Notes: generated by a model not told the origin, from the letters alone. A DNA stretch of 64,000 nucleotides from Hymenobacter caeli (GCF_013294115.1 NZ_JABSNP010000005.1:1-64000); one strand, 5' to 3'; counted from the first letter of the stretch, positions 43,450 to 54,764 are shown. Numbers and translations are program-made.

Positions 43450-43899
43450 CTACAGCCGCAGCATATGGATGTGCGCAATCCCGTCCTCCAAATACCCTTC
43501 TCCCACCTGCTCGAACCCGAAGCCGCGGTAGAACTCGCGCAGGTACAGCTGGGCCCCGATTTGGATGGGTTGGGGGCCCCACAGGGCCGCGCATTCGGCC
43601 AGGGCCTGCTGCATCAACTGCCGCCCCAGGCCGTGGCGGCGAAACGCGGGGGCCACGGCCACCCGCCCAATGCTGGCTTCGGGGTAGCTGCGGCCCGCCG
43701 GAAACAGCCGGGCGTAGGCGGCCAGCTCGCCGGTGGCCGTGCGGCCCAGCAGGTGGTGGGCGGCGGCGTCGTGGCCGTCAAGGTCTTGGAAAGCGCAGGT
43801 TTGCTCCACCACGAACACGGCGCTGCGCAGCTGGAGCAGCGCGTACAGCTCGGGCACGGTGAGGGCGGCGTAGGCGTGGGTAGTCCAGGTGAGGGGCAT
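43450..43899 (-). CDS. ElaA-type GNAT N-acetyltransferase
   Basis: The 149-residue enzyme has LTVPELYALLQLRSAVFVVEQTC near the start, LDGHDAAAHHLLG, a strong acetyl-CoA loop (IGRVAVAPAFRRHGLGRQLM) and YLREFYRGFGF with EDGIAHIHM at the end, all typical of ElaA-like acetyltransferases. The substrate is unknown. It is upstream-adjacent to a small secreted protein gene on the same strand. Confidence 0.88.
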   Translation of the reverse strand: MPLTWTTHAYAALTVPELYALLQLRSAVFVVEQTCAFQDLDGHDAAAHHLLGRTATGELAAYARLFPAGRSYPEASIGRVAVAPAFRRHGLGRQLMQQALAECAALWGPQPIQIGAQLYLREFYRGFGFEQVGEGYLEDGIAHIHMLRL

Positions 43900-43970
43900 G
43901 GGGCGGAGCGAAGGCGCAGGCAAAGATGCCCCGCCGCGCCCGCGCCGGCAACCCGGCCGCCGCGCCGGCC

Positions 43971-44318
43971 TTAGTGCAGCGAGGCCAGGTAGTTCAGGTT
44001 GGGGCCCAGCACCTCGTTGTCGGCCAGGTCCTGGAACCGGGCGAACTGGGCCTCGGTGAGCACCGGAAACAGCAGGTTGGCCAGCTCGCCGGCCGACGGC
44101 CGCACCAGCACGTGGGCCTTGAGCACCCGCTGCACCTCCAGCGCCTGGCCGTCGGGCAGGTGCAGCGTGGCGATGAGGTAGCGCAGCAGCGGGCGGGCCG
44201 CCTCGTGCCGGGGCGCGGGGCCGGCGAGCCGCACGCACCCCAGGTGGCCCGCCGGGCCCGCAGCAAAAACGCCCGAAGTAGTGGCCAGAAAGCAGGCGAG
44301 CAGCGTAAGGGTTTTCAT
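43971..44318 (-). CDS. Small secreted hypothetical protein
   Basis: The 115-residue protein has a signal peptide (MKTLTLLACFLATTSGVFA). The mature part has a helical HLPDGQALEVQRVLKAHVL segment and LFPVLTEAQFARFQDLADN, resembling the Spy/CpxP-like or 'periplasmic heavy metal sensor' style of short helical proteins; the resemblance is weak. It is 71 bp upstream of the ElaA-like gene on the same strand. Function unknown. Confidence 0.6.
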   Translation of the reverse strand: MKTLTLLACFLATTSGVFAAGPAGHLGCVRLAGPAPRHEAARPLLRYLIATLHLPDGQALEVQRVLKAHVLVRPSAGELANLLFPVLTEAQFARFQDLADNEVLGPNLNYLASLH

Positions 44319-46653
<2,335 letters not shown>

Positions 46654-46721
46654 GCCGGCCCGGGCCCCGGCGCAGCCCACCACAAAGCCGCGCAACCGGC
46701 TGAATAGCGCGGTTTCGGGGT

Positions 46722-46836
46722 CCGTGGATAGTAGCGCGAACTCTGTAGTTCGCGTTGTTTGCTTCGTTTTTGCGATGGCCGTCGCGTGTTAACCGTTCAG
46801 CGCCGCGAACTACAAAGTTCGCGCTACTATCCACGG
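46722..46836. repeat. Inverted repeat with 33-bp arms
   Basis: Arms 46722-46754 and 46804-46836 (CCGTGGATAGTAGCGCGAAC...) with one mismatch, 49-nt loop. Each arm also contains a smaller palindrome (GCGAACT..AGTTCGCG). It lies between the convergent GH13 and histidine kinase genes. Confidence 0.88.
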
Positions 46837-46896
46837 CCCCCCTGAACTGCGCTGACCCGGCCCGGCGCACCGGCCCAGCGGCCCGCGCCGGGCCCG

Positions 46897-48231
46897 TCAG
46901 CCCGCGGCGAAGGGTGGCAGCACCAGGCGCACGCGCAGCTCGCCGTGGGCTTCGCGCAGCCGCAGCGGGGCCCCGTGCAGCTCGGCGATGCGGTTGCTCA
47001 GCCACAGGCCCAGGCCGGCCCCGCCGCTGAGCACGTCGGCCTGGTAGCGGGCGGTGGTGAGGCGGGCGAGGTCGCCCAGCGGGGCCGCCAGGGGGTTGCT
47101 GACCTCGGCGTAGAAGCAGCCGGTAGCCGCTTCCCGGCCAACTTCTACGCGCACCCCGGCCCCCGGCGGGGCGTGGCGCAGGGCGTTGTCGAGCAGGTTG
47201 AGCAGCACCGTGGTGAGCTTGTCGGCGTCGGCGGCCACGGTGTAGTCGGCCACTTCTTCGGCCACCGCCAGGTGCAGCGCCCGGCCCGCCGCCCGGAAGC
47301 GCGGCAGCAACTGGTCGGCCGCGGCGAGCACCAGCTCGTTCAGGGCCACCGGGCGGCGCGTGAGGGGCAGCGCGTCGGAGCGCAGGCGGCTCACCAGCAA
47401 AAAGTCTTCGACCAGCCGGCCCAGCCGGTGCAGCTCCTGGGCCTGGGCGTCGAGCGGGGCGCGGAGGCTGGCGGGCAGCTCGGGGGCCTGGCGCGTCACG
47501 GCCAAGCCGGTTTGCAGCACGGCCAGGGGCGTGCGCAACTCGTGGGCGGCGGCGGCCAGGAAGTTGTCCTGTAATTCGGCCCCGGCTTGCAGGCGGTCCA
47601 GCATCTGGTTCAGGGCGCGGGCCAGCTCCTGCACCTCGTCGCCGGTGGCCGGCTCGGCCAGGCGCTCGGGGCCGGGCGCGGCCCCGATGCGCCGCGCCTG
47701 CCGGCTGATGCGCCGCAGCGGGCGCAGGGCCCAGCCCCCCAGCCAGGTGGCCAGCAGGGCCGCCAGGCCCACGCTGCCGCCCAGCGCCAGCAGCAGCCCG
47801 CCCTGCACCTGGCGCAGGTCGCGGGCCAGGGGCGCGCCCGAGTGCGCCAGCCACAGCCGCACCCGCTGCGCCGCGCCGGCCTCGGTGGGGCGCAGCTGCG
47901 CCACTTCCACCACCCGCCAGCCGCGGCCATCGACGGCAGCAGCGGCGAAGCCCGGCGAGTGAAACAGCTCGCGGGCGGGCTGGCCGGCGGTTTCGATCAC
48001 CACCCGCGCCCGCTCGCCGAGACCGGGCAGCGGCACCACCGGCAGCGGCCCGCTCAGGTCTACCCGGTCGAGCAGGGCTTGGGCGCGGGCCTGCAGGCGC
48101 TGGTCGTCGCCGCGGTGCAGCACCCGGCCCACCTGCCGGTACTGGTAGGTGCCGGCCAGCAGCACCACGCCGCCAAACACCGTGGCGAAGGCCAGCACCA
48201 GCTTGGCCCGCAGGCCCCGCAGCGCCCTCAC
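46897..48231 (-). CDS. Sensor histidine kinase
   Basis: The 444-residue protein has a membrane helix at about 9-29, a periplasmic sensor at about 30-145 and a second helix at about 146-168. HAMP and HisKA follow, with phospho-His230 (AAAHELRTPLAVL), then a HATPase domain (NLLDNALRHAPPG, GGAGLGLWLSNRI). It overlaps the response regulator gene by 4 bp. It resembles CusS/QseC-type kinases. The signal it senses is not evident; a proline-rich secreted protein gene lies upstream of the pair. Confidence 0.94.
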   Translation of the reverse strand: MRALRGLRAKLVLAFATVFGGVVLLAGTYQYRQVGRVLHRGDDQRLQARAQALLDRVDLSGPLPVVPLPGLGERARVVIETAGQPARELFHSPGFAAAAVDGRGWRVVEVAQLRPTEAGAAQRVRLWLAHSGAPLARDLRQVQGGLLLALGGSVGLAALLATWLGGWALRPLRRISRQARRIGAAPGPERLAEPATGDEVQELARALNQMLDRLQAGAELQDNFLAAAAHELRTPLAVLQTGLAVTRQAPELPASLRAPLDAQAQELHRLGRLVEDFLLVSRLRSDALPLTRRPVALNELVLAAADQLLPRFRAAGRALHLAVAEEVADYTVAADADKLTTVLLNLLDNALRHAPPGAGVRVEVGREAATGCFYAEVSNPLAAPLGDLARLTTARYQADVLSGGAGLGLWLSNRIAELHGAPLRLREAHGELRVRLVLPPFAAG

Positions 48232-48920
48232 CGGGCGGCGGCCGGGTCGTGCAGCCGGTAGCCGTGGCCCACCACGGTTTCGAGCAGCGGCGGCAGGCTG
48301 GGAAAGGCGCGGTCGAGCTTGCGGCGCAGCTGCGAGAGGTGCACCTCAATCACGTTCGAGCCCATGTCGAAGTCCACCTCCCACACCTTTTCGGCGATGC
48401 GGGTTTTAGTAACGACCCGGTTGGGAGAGCGCAGCAGCAGCTCCAGCAGGGCAAACTCGCGGTTGGTGAGGGCCAGCACCTGCCCGGCGCGGGCCACGCG
48501 CCGGTGCACGAGGTCCAGCTCCAGGTCGGCCAGCCGCAGCACGGGGGCGTCGGCGGCGGCCGTGGCCTTGCGCTGCACGGCCCGCAGGCGGGCCAGCAGC
48601 TCGTCGAAGGCAAAGGGCTTGCGCAGGTAGTCCACGGCCCCCGCGTCGAGGCCCCGGATGACGTGCTCGGTGCCGCTGAGCGCGCTCACGATGATGACGG
48701 GCGTGGCCAGCCCGAACTCGCGCAGGTTGCGCAGCACCTCCAGCCCGTTCTGGCCGGGCAGCATCAGGTCGAGCAGGATGGCGTCGTAGGGCGTGGCGGC
48801 GGCCATTTCCAGGCCGGTGGCCCCGTTGTCGGCCCCGTCGGCCACGTGCCCCGCCTGGGCCAGGCCCTGGCGCACAAACTCGGCCAGGCGCGGCTCGTCT
48901 TCAATCACTAAAAGGCGCAT
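48228..48920 (-). CDS. OmpR-type response regulator
   Basis: The 230-residue protein has a receiver with DE at 8-9 and phospho-Asp51 (ILLDLMLPG), Lys in LRKPFAFDEL, and a C-terminal winged helix (LALTNREFALLELLLRSPNRVVTKTRIAEKVW in part, GHGYRL at the end). It should bind DNA as a dimer when phosphorylated by the adjacent kinase. The ATG at 48920 (MRLLVIEDEP) is preferred to one two codons upstream. Confidence 0.95.
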   Translation of the reverse strand: MRLLVIEDEPRLAEFVRQGLAQAGHVADGADNGATGLEMAAATPYDAILLDLMLPGQNGLEVLRNLREFGLATPVIIVSALSGTEHVIRGLDAGAVDYLRKPFAFDELLARLRAVQRKATAAADAPVLRLADLELDLVHRRVARAGQVLALTNREFALLELLLRSPNRVVTKTRIAEKVWEVDFDMGSNVIEVHLSQLRRKLDRAFPSLPPLLETVVGHGYRLHDPAAAR

Positions 48921-48933
48921 GAGCAAAGGTGTG

Positions 48934-49043
48934 TTTTAAGCTATTAGCTGTTAGCCGTTAGCTATTAGCCGTTAGCCCTCCATTGAACGGAAAGCCAACA
49001 GCTAATAGCTAACAGCTAATAGCTAACGGCTAACAGCTTAAAA
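48934..49043. repeat. Inverted repeat made of TAGCTATTAGC units
   Basis: The left part repeats AGCTATTAGC and GTTAGC units; the right part is its complement (GCTAATAGCTAACAGC), giving a long stem from TTTTAAGCT to AGCTTAAAA. It sits between the regulator gene and its upstream neighbour on the same strand. Confidence 0.85.
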
Positions 49044-49050
49044 AAAACGG

Positions 49051-49905
49051 CTACTGCACCAGAAACTGCACCCCGTCGAGGGTGATGGTCTGGGCGCGGA
49101 CCACCCGCACGGGCTTGGCGGCTACTTCGCCGGGGCGCAGGGCGTGCAGGCTGCCGGTGGCCGCCACGGCCGCGCCCACCTTGAGCTTATCGGCCAGCTG
49201 CTCGGCGGCCCCGGGCGGCAGGCGCAGCACGGTGCCGTCGCTCACAACCACGGCGTTGGTGCGGCCGCGGGGGTCCTGGGCCAGGCGCTGCACGGTGCCG
49301 CGCACGGCGGCGGCTTCCTCGGCGGGCGGGGTGGCGGGGCGGGCGGGCGGCGTGTCGCGCACGGTCTGGCCGCCGGCCGCCAGGCTCACCAGGTGCAGGG
49401 CGGCGCGGCCGTCCTTGTCCGCGTCGCGGAAGCCCGTGACGGTGACCGGGCTACCGGCCTGGGCGGCGGCCATCAGCGCCTGGGCCAGGTGGCGCGGGAA
49501 GCGCACGGTTTCGGTGCCGGTGGCGGTTTTGAAGCCGAAGCTGTCGTAGAGCTGGTCGTCGCCGCTGGCCAGGTAGCCGGTGAGCGTGCCGCTGAAGTCG
49601 GCCAGGGCCTGCACGGATGCGTGGTGCGGGCCGGGGCCTTGGCCGTGGCGGGGCCCGGGGCCGTCGCCGGGGCGGCCGGGGCGCGGGGGGCGCGGGGGGC
49701 GCGGGGGGCGCGGGCCGTCGGCGGGCGGGGCGGGCTGCGGCGCGGCGGTAGCGATGGCGGCGGGCGCAGCAGTTTTGGCGGCGCGGCGGGCGGCGCGGCT
49801 CGTGCCGGCCGGGGCCAGGGGGGTTTGCTGGGCCTGGGCCAGGGGGCCGGCCAGCAGCAGGACGGCCAGCGCGGGCAGGGCCGTTTTCAAGGGCGAGTGC
49901 GACAT
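49051..49905 (-). CDS. Proline-rich secreted protein with two OB-like domains
   Basis: The 284-residue protein has a signal peptide (ending PLAQAQ) and a low-complexity hinge at about 55-95 made of PPRPPRP units (a 9-bp tandem repeat in the DNA near 49680-49713). Two short beta domains follow: about 98-175 (DFSGTLTGYLASGDDQLYDSFGF ... VTVTGFRDADKDG) and about 200-284 (VRGTVQRLAQDPRGRTNAVVVSDG ... AVAATGSLHAL). I do not recognise a named family. It precedes the OmpR/kinase pair on the same strand and may be its target or sensor partner, which is inference. Confidence 0.65.
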   Translation of the reverse strand: MSHSPLKTALPALAVLLLAGPLAQAQQTPLAPAGTSRAARRAAKTAAPAAIATAAPQPAPPADGPRPPRPPRPPRPGRPGDGPGPRHGQGPGPHHASVQALADFSGTLTGYLASGDDQLYDSFGFKTATGTETVRFPRHLAQALMAAAQAGSPVTVTGFRDADKDGRAALHLVSLAAGGQTVRDTPPARPATPPAEEAAAVRGTVQRLAQDPRGRTNAVVVSDGTVLRLPPGAAEQLADKLKVGAAVAATGSLHALRPGEVAAKPVRVVRAQTITLDGVQFLVQ

Positions 49906-50225
49906 GGGTAAAAAACGGAGGAGGGTGAAAGCAGCGGTTTGTTCCGCTTGCCTGGTTCAAAATTGCTACCCCCGGCTGAGGGGCGGCTGAGGCCAGGATT
50001 AATTTTTCTTCAGCCCCGGCCAAGCGCCCGTCAATTGCGCCGCGCCGCGCCTGGCTGCGCGCGTGCCCTTCCAAGTAATAGTTTGATTATTTGTGCATTA
50101 TAGCTAACAATTTAGACACAAGGACGATGCCGACAACCAGCAGGGCGCGACCAGCCACCCGGCCAGGGCGGAGCGCGTGAGGCGAAAAGTTTTATAGCCA
50201 GGGCTACGTACAAGTGCGGCCCCGG
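49906..50225. other. Intergenic stretch with no supported gene
   Basis: About 320 bp between two minus-strand genes. Part is lower in GC (around 50070-50120). Short frames are present but none looks like protein. It presumably holds the promoter of the proline-rich protein gene. Confidence 0.35.
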
Positions 50226-51485
50226 CTAGCGGGGCAGCACAAACAGCGAGCCGATGGCCAGCAGCAGGGGCACGGTCATCACCAGCGCCCCGAGCTTGAG
50301 GAACTGCCAGGCGCTCACCGCAATGTTTTCGCGCCGGAGCGCCACCAGCCACAAAATCGTGGCCAGCGAACCCGTCACGGACAGGTTGGGGCCCAGGTCT
50401 ACCCCAATCAGCACCGCACTTTTCAGCGTTTCCGACACGCGGGCGGTTTGCAGCACATCGCCGGCAATCAGGCCCGCCGGCAGGTTATTCATCCCGTTGC
50501 ACAGCAGCGCGACGCCCACGCCACTGGCCCAGGTGGTTTTGGCGGCCGCGTGCTCGGCCTCGGCCGTGAGCACCGCGGCGAGCCAGCGGGTAACGCCCGT
50601 TTTGGTGAGCGCCTCCACCAGCACAAACAAGCCGGCCACCAGTGGCAGTACCGACCAGGAAATGCCCTTGGCAAGGCCAAGGGGACCTTTGCGGGCGCTG
50701 GCCAGGACGATGGCGGCCGTGAGGGTGCCCGTGAGGGCGGTGGGCAGCCCCAGCGCCAGGCCCCGGGCCGAGGCCACCAGCAGCGCCACCGCCGTCGCCC
50801 CGATGCCCGCCAGGGCTACCCGGCCCCCGCGCCCGAGGGCCGGCAGTTCCACGTCAGCCGCGATGGCGCGGCCCAATTCGGCCTGCTGCGTGTAGCGCAG
50901 CAGGAAGTAGGTGGCCCCGATGGCCACGGCCGACGGGAGCAGGTAGCGCGGCAGCCAGGCCAGCAGGGGCGGCAGGTGGGCCCCGTAAATTACCAGGTTG
51001 GCGGGATTGGAGATGGGCAGCACGAAGGAGGCCGCGTTGGCGATAAAGGCGCAGATGAACAGGTAGGGCAAGGGGTTTTTTACCTTGGCGGCCCGCACGG
51101 CGCTGGCCACGGCCGGCGTGAGCACGACCGCCGTCGCATCGTTGGAAAGGAAGGTGGTCACCCCCACCCCCACCAGGTAGATGAGCAGGAACAGCCGCTG
51201 GGCCGAGCCCTTCGAGAGCCGGGTGGCGTGGGCGGCCAGCCAGTCGAAGAGCTTTTCCGCGCGGGCGGTTTCGGCCAGCATCATCATCCCCGTCAGAAAC
51301 AGGTAGACGTCGAGGCCCTTCGCCACCCCCGCGAGGCCCTCCGACGGGGTCAGCAGCCGAAAAACGAGGAGCACAACCGCCCCGCCCGCCGCCCACACGA
51401 ATTCGGGCACCCTGAACGGCCGGCTGATGACCAGTGCAATAGATATAGCCGAAATAATCCAGATCAGAACCGTGCTTGTTGGCAT
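50226..51485 (-). CDS. arsB: ArsB/ion transporter superfamily membrane protein
   Basis: The 419-residue protein has about 11 helices and the ArsB/NhaD pattern: a LFLTGMMMLAETARAEKLFDWLA segment, FLSNDATAVVLTPAV, PISNPANLVIYG, and CNGMNNLPAGLIAG with LIGVDLGPNLSVTGSLATILW. This is the arsenite efflux type, although related carriers move other anions. Its ATG overlaps the stop of the decayed phosphoesterase (TAATG), so the two were coupled. No arsenate reductase or ArsR gene is near. Confidence 0.85.
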   Translation of the reverse strand: MPTSTVLIWIISAISIALVISRPFRVPEFVWAAGGAVVLLVFRLLTPSEGLAGVAKGLDVYLFLTGMMMLAETARAEKLFDWLAAHATRLSKGSAQRLFLLIYLVGVGVTTFLSNDATAVVLTPAVASAVRAAKVKNPLPYLFICAFIANAASFVLPISNPANLVIYGAHLPPLLAWLPRYLLPSAVAIGATYFLLRYTQQAELGRAIAADVELPALGRGGRVALAGIGATAVALLVASARGLALGLPTALTGTLTAAIVLASARKGPLGLAKGISWSVLPLVAGLFVLVEALTKTGVTRWLAAVLTAEAEHAAAKTTWASGVGVALLCNGMNNLPAGLIAGDVLQTARVSETLKSAVLIGVDLGPNLSVTGSLATILWLVALRRENIAVSAWQFLKLGALVMTVPLLLAIGSLFVLPR

Positions 51486-52646
51486 TACGACGTGGGTACG
51501 GAACGTTGGTTGAATTGTTTTGTTTTGCGTTGCGGTTGGGGCCCGGCTGCGTGCCCAAAACCCCCGTTTTCCTCCCACGCGCCGATGCGGGCCGCGCCTG
51601 GCTGGCACGGTGGCTGGTAGGGGGCCCGGGCCGGCAGGAGCCGGTGCCGACCGAGGCGGCCGGTAGCGTCGCGGGCCTCGACGGTTAACGTGAGGGAGGC
51701 GGCGACCCCGGCGGCCCCGGTAGCTTCGGCCTGCCACACGCCCTGCTCATCCAGCCGCATCGGGAGCCCCAGGCCTTCGCCCAGGCAGTAGCGCACCTCC
51801 TCGATGGCCTGTGCCCCGAATACCAACGCGCGAACGGTAAAGCCGGGCTGCGCGGCTTGCCGCTCGTGGCGGAGCGGGCGGTAATCGGCGGGCGCGGTAA
51901 TCAACACGAAGGGGAACCCGCTGTCGAGCGCCTTGAACCGCCAGCTTACGGTGCCCGGGTCGAGGCTGAAGAGGGAGTAGCCCACCGACCCTTCTTCAAT
52001 TTAGCCGGTGGAACGGGTAGTGACTAACATAAATGGTCGCGCCGTCGTTGGCCAGTTCGTTGTGGTAGGTGTGCCCCCTATCAACCAAAGCCACGCGGTG
52101 TTGCGCCAGCAGGGCGGTTACCTGCCGCCGCGCTGCTTCGGCCCGCAGGTCGGCGGGGTAAGTGTGCATAAACAACGCTACCTCCGTGCCGGCGGGCACC
52201 TGGCCCAGCTGCTCGCGCAGCCAGGTGAGCGGGGCAACTCCCAGCCGGAAGTCGGGCCCGCCCCGGCCGGGGCCGCATACGCTGAGAAAAAGGCACCGCC
52301 CCCCGTGCCTCCAGGGCCACCGGGAGCGGGCCCGCTCCCAGCCCCGCGTAGAAGTGGACCGGGCTACCCGGCTCCATGTTGTGGTCGCCCGAAATCGCGC
52401 GGCCAGGGATGCGGGCGATGCGCAGCGCGGCGGCCCCCAACCGCGGTACTGCTCCGCCCCTCCGTTGTCGGCCATGCTCCCCGGCAGGCAGATGAAATCG
52501 AGTTGGCCGCCGTGTTCCACTTCCAGCTGCACCAGCATGGATAAAAAATTCAGGCAGTAGCGGGCTTTGGTATCGGCGATGTACAGGTCGTCGATGCGCT
52601 TGTAAACCAGAAGTTTACCGGTACTCAAGGTTAGTGTTTCGGCCAT
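51485..52646 (-). pseudogene. Decayed calcineurin-like metallophosphoesterase
   Basis: The coding sense runs through three frames. Frame 1 (from 52646) has DDLYIADTKARYCLNFLSML and ICLPGSMADNGGAEQYR. Near 52440-52450 it moves to a frame with RIARIPGRAISGDHNMEPGS and HFYAGLGAG. Near 52305 it returns to frame 1 (GRCLFLSVCGPGRGGPDFRL, FMHTYPADLRAE, DRGHTYHNEL). Near 52010 it enters a third frame, in which a CAA-to-TAA change (TTA at 52001-52003) also stops it, then IEEGSVGYSLFSLDPG continues to 51487. Active-site positions have also changed: DxH is DLY and GDxxDN is GSMADN. The gene cannot make a working enzyme. Confidence 0.82.
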
Positions 52647-52910
52647 ACTCAGGTAAAGTTGGTTGCCCGCAAGCCTGCCAGGGCAGGACGGGTAGTTTGC
52701 AACGTGCCCATTGATACGGGCTGGCTGGCGTGGGCGCTGGACCGAGACAGGTACAGTCAGTTTCGACGCAATGAGGTAAACGGTAAGCTAAAGCTGCGGA
52801 CCGCAGCACCGGGGCAGCAGTAACCAACCGCAGGCCGTGCAAGCGGCCCCAGGGGTTGCGCAATAGCTCGGCCAGCCTGAAGTGTTGAATTGAAAACTGC
52901 CTGGAAACGA
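52647..52910. other. Gap upstream of the decayed phosphoesterase
   Basis: About 260 bp. An 82-codon minus-strand frame (52615-52863) exists but has no protein-like pattern and may only be debris from the same decay. No other signal is seen. Confidence 0.3.
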
Positions 52911-52940
52911 AGAATGCCCGCCGGTTAGGGCGGGCATTCT
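52911..52940 (-). terminator. Hairpin downstream of tRNA-Asn
   Basis: AGAATGCCCGCC pairs with GGCGGGCATTCT around a 6-nt loop, 7 bp past the end of the tRNA on the minus strand. Confidence 0.75.
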
Positions 52941-52946
52941 CGGTAG

Positions 52947-53023
52947 TGGCGCTCCCTCCTGGGCTCGAACCAGGGACCCTCTGATTAACAGTCAGATGCT
53001 CTAACCGGCTGAGCTAAGGAAGC
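52947..53023 (-). tRNA. tRNA-Asn (GTT)
   Basis: On the minus strand the acceptor arms GCTTCCT and AGGGAGC pair (one G-U). The D arm has AGCTCAGCCGGTTAGAGC, the anticodon loop CTGTTAA gives anticodon GTT, and the T arm is CCTGG TTCGAGC CCAGG. Discriminator G is followed by an encoded CCA, giving 77 nt with it. Confidence 0.95.
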
Positions 53024-53124
53024 AATTTATTCCGAAACCGGCGTTTTCGGACTGCAAACTTACGGCGTTGCATCGACTAGAGCAAGATGGAAGCTGAAAA
53101 AAATCAAAAACCTACGTCCTTTGG

Positions 53125-53583
53125 CTAATTCACGACTGTTAACTGCGTGCCTTGCAAGCTGGTAGCGTACTGGCGCAGCGGCCGCACCGCCGGCCCTCCA
53201 ATGACCTGGCCCGCAAAGCTGAAGCGCGAATCGCAGCACGAGTCGCGCAGGAATAAGCGCGACGAGCGGTCGAGGCTCACCAGCGAGCAGGCGTCGTAGG
53301 GGTGGTAAGGGCAGTTGCGTTCGAAGGCCAGGTAGGTGCTAGCGTTTTGGCGCACGATAAGCACGCCCTTCGCGCCGCCGGTGCCGGCGGGGCCCTGCAC
53401 GGGCAGCGTCACCACGCCGTTGTCCAAGCGCAGGGCCCGGTACTGCTGGTTGGTGAGGTCGAGGGCCAGATTCACCGGGGCGTAAGGAATTTGCGGCTCG
53501 CCGTCGGTGGACGAGCTGCTGCACGAAGCCAGGCCCCCCACAAACAGGGCTGGGGCAACGAGCGAAGCAAGGGAATGGCGCAT
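53125..53583 (-). CDS. Rieske-like lipoprotein lacking standard cluster ligands
   Basis: The 152-residue protein has a lipobox (GGLASC, Cys21). The rest follows the Rieske layout: a beta core, NCPYHPYDACSLV where CxHxGC is expected, then LRDSCCDSRFSFAGQVIGGPAVRPLRQY where the second CPCHGS motif belongs. Only C91 and H94 recall the first ligand pair, and the second pair is D114/C117 rather than C/H. A bound 2Fe-2S cluster is therefore doubtful. Similar proteins occur across Bacteroidota. It is next to ftsY on the same strand. Confidence 0.7.
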   Translation of the reverse strand: MRHSLASLVAPALFVGGLASCSSSSTDGEPQIPYAPVNLALDLTNQQYRALRLDNGVVTLPVQGPAGTGGAKGVLIVRQNASTYLAFERNCPYHPYDACSLVSLDRSSRLFLRDSCCDSRFSFAGQVIGGPAVRPLRQYATSLQGTQLTVVN

Positions 53584-53636
53584 CGGGAAAAGCATTTCGG
53601 CCGTAACGCCCGGCCGGGGCGGCTTAGTGCCCGCGG

Positions 53637-54614
53637 CTACTTGCTGAACAGCGAATTGACGTAGGTGTGCTTGTCGAAGAGCTGCAAATCGGTCATTTTC
53701 TCCCCCACCCCGATGTAGCGCACCGGAATGCTGAACTGGTCCGAAATGCCAATCACCACCCCGCCCTTGGCCGTACCGTCGAGCTTGGTGATGGCCAAGG
53801 CCGTTACTTCCGTGGCGCGGGTAAACTCCTTGGCTTGCAAAAAGGCGTTCTGGCCCGTGCTGCCGTCCAGCACCAGCAACACTTCGTGGGGCGCGTCGGG
53901 AATCACTTTCTGCATCACGCGCTTGATTTTGGTGAGCTCGTTCATCAGGTTCACCTTGTTGTGCAGGCGCCCGGCGGTGTCAATGATGACCACGTCGGCC
54001 CCCAGTTCCACGCCCTTGCGCACGGCGTCGTAGGCTACGGAGGCGGGGTCGGTGTTCATGCCGTGGCTTACCACGGGCACGCCCACGCGCTGGCCCCAGA
54101 TGATGAGCTGGTCCACGGCCGCGGCCCGGAACGTGTCGGCGGCCCCCAGCACCACTTTTTTGCCGGCGCTGTGGAAGCGGTGGGCCAGCTTGCCAATGGT
54201 CGTGGTTTTGCCCACGCCGTTCACGCCCACCACCATAATCACGAAGGGCCCCGCGCCACGGGCCGCGTCGCCGCGCTCGAGCACGGCCGTCGAGCCGGTG
54301 TTGTTGTCTTCGAGTAAGGCGGCAATTTCTTCGCGCAGGATGCGGTCGAGGTCGTTGGTGCCCACGTACTTGTCGCGGGCCACGCGCTGCTCGATGCGCT
54401 CAATCACCTTCACCGTCGTGTCGATGCCCACGTCGGCGTGCACCAGCAGGGCCTCCAGGTCGTCGAGCACGGCTTCGTCCACCGTGCTTTTGCCCACCAC
54501 GGCCTTGCTGAGCTGGTTGAAAAAGCTGGTTTTGGTTTTTTCCAGGCCCGCGTCGAGCGAGGCCTGCTGTTCCTTGCTGTCCTTGTCTTTCTTAAAAAAA
54601 TCGAAGAGGCCCAT
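53637..54614 (-). CDS. ftsY: Signal recognition particle receptor FtsY
   Basis: The 325-residue SRP GTPase guides ribosome-nascent chains to the membrane translocon. An N domain of helices at about 25-110 is followed by the G domain: [15 protein letters not shown] (about 129-143), [18 protein letters not shown] and [10 protein letters not shown]. The end, [16 protein letters not shown], is diagnostic. It lacks the long acidic N-terminal domain of enterobacterial FtsY, as expected for the phylum. It follows rpmB-rpmG-DUF4295. Confidence 0.97.
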   Translation of the reverse strand: MGLFDFFKKDKDSKEQQASLDAGLEKTKTSFFNQLSKAVVGKSTVDEAVLDDLEALLVHADVGIDTTVKVIERIEQRVARDKYVGTNDLDRILREEIAALLEDNNTGSTAVLERGDAARGAGPFVIMVVGVNGVGKTTTIGKLAHRFHSAGKKVVLGAADTFRAAAVDQLIIWGQRVGVPVVSHGMNTDPASVAYDAVRKGVELGADVVIIDTAGRLHNKVNLMNELTKIKRVMQKVIPDAPHEVLLVLDGSTGQNAFLQAKEFTRATEVTALAITKLDGTAKGGVVIGISDQFSIPVRYIGVGEKMTDLQLFDKHTYVNSLFSK

Positions 54615-54714
54615 GCGGTGCGGCGATGGGGCCGGGCGGTGGCCGGGCCCCGTGGAACGGTTAGGAAAGGGGTAAGGGGCCCCGGGGCCCCGCCAAACGG
54701 ATGGCTACTACACG

Positions 54715-54743
54715 AAAAAAGTCCCACGAAGGCGGGACTTTTT
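54715..54743. terminator. Bidirectional A/T-flanked hairpin
   Basis: AAAAAAGTCCC pairs with GGGACTTTTT around an 8-nt loop, between DUF4295 and ftsY. It would partly separate ftsY from the ribosomal genes. Confidence 0.65.
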
Positions 54744-54764
54744 CACTTTCTAAGCGCCAGCGGC

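Noticed and set aside
52615..52863. 82-codon minus-strand frame upstream of the decayed phosphoesterase
   Set aside because: It has no domain, signal peptide or conserved pattern; it is probably debris.
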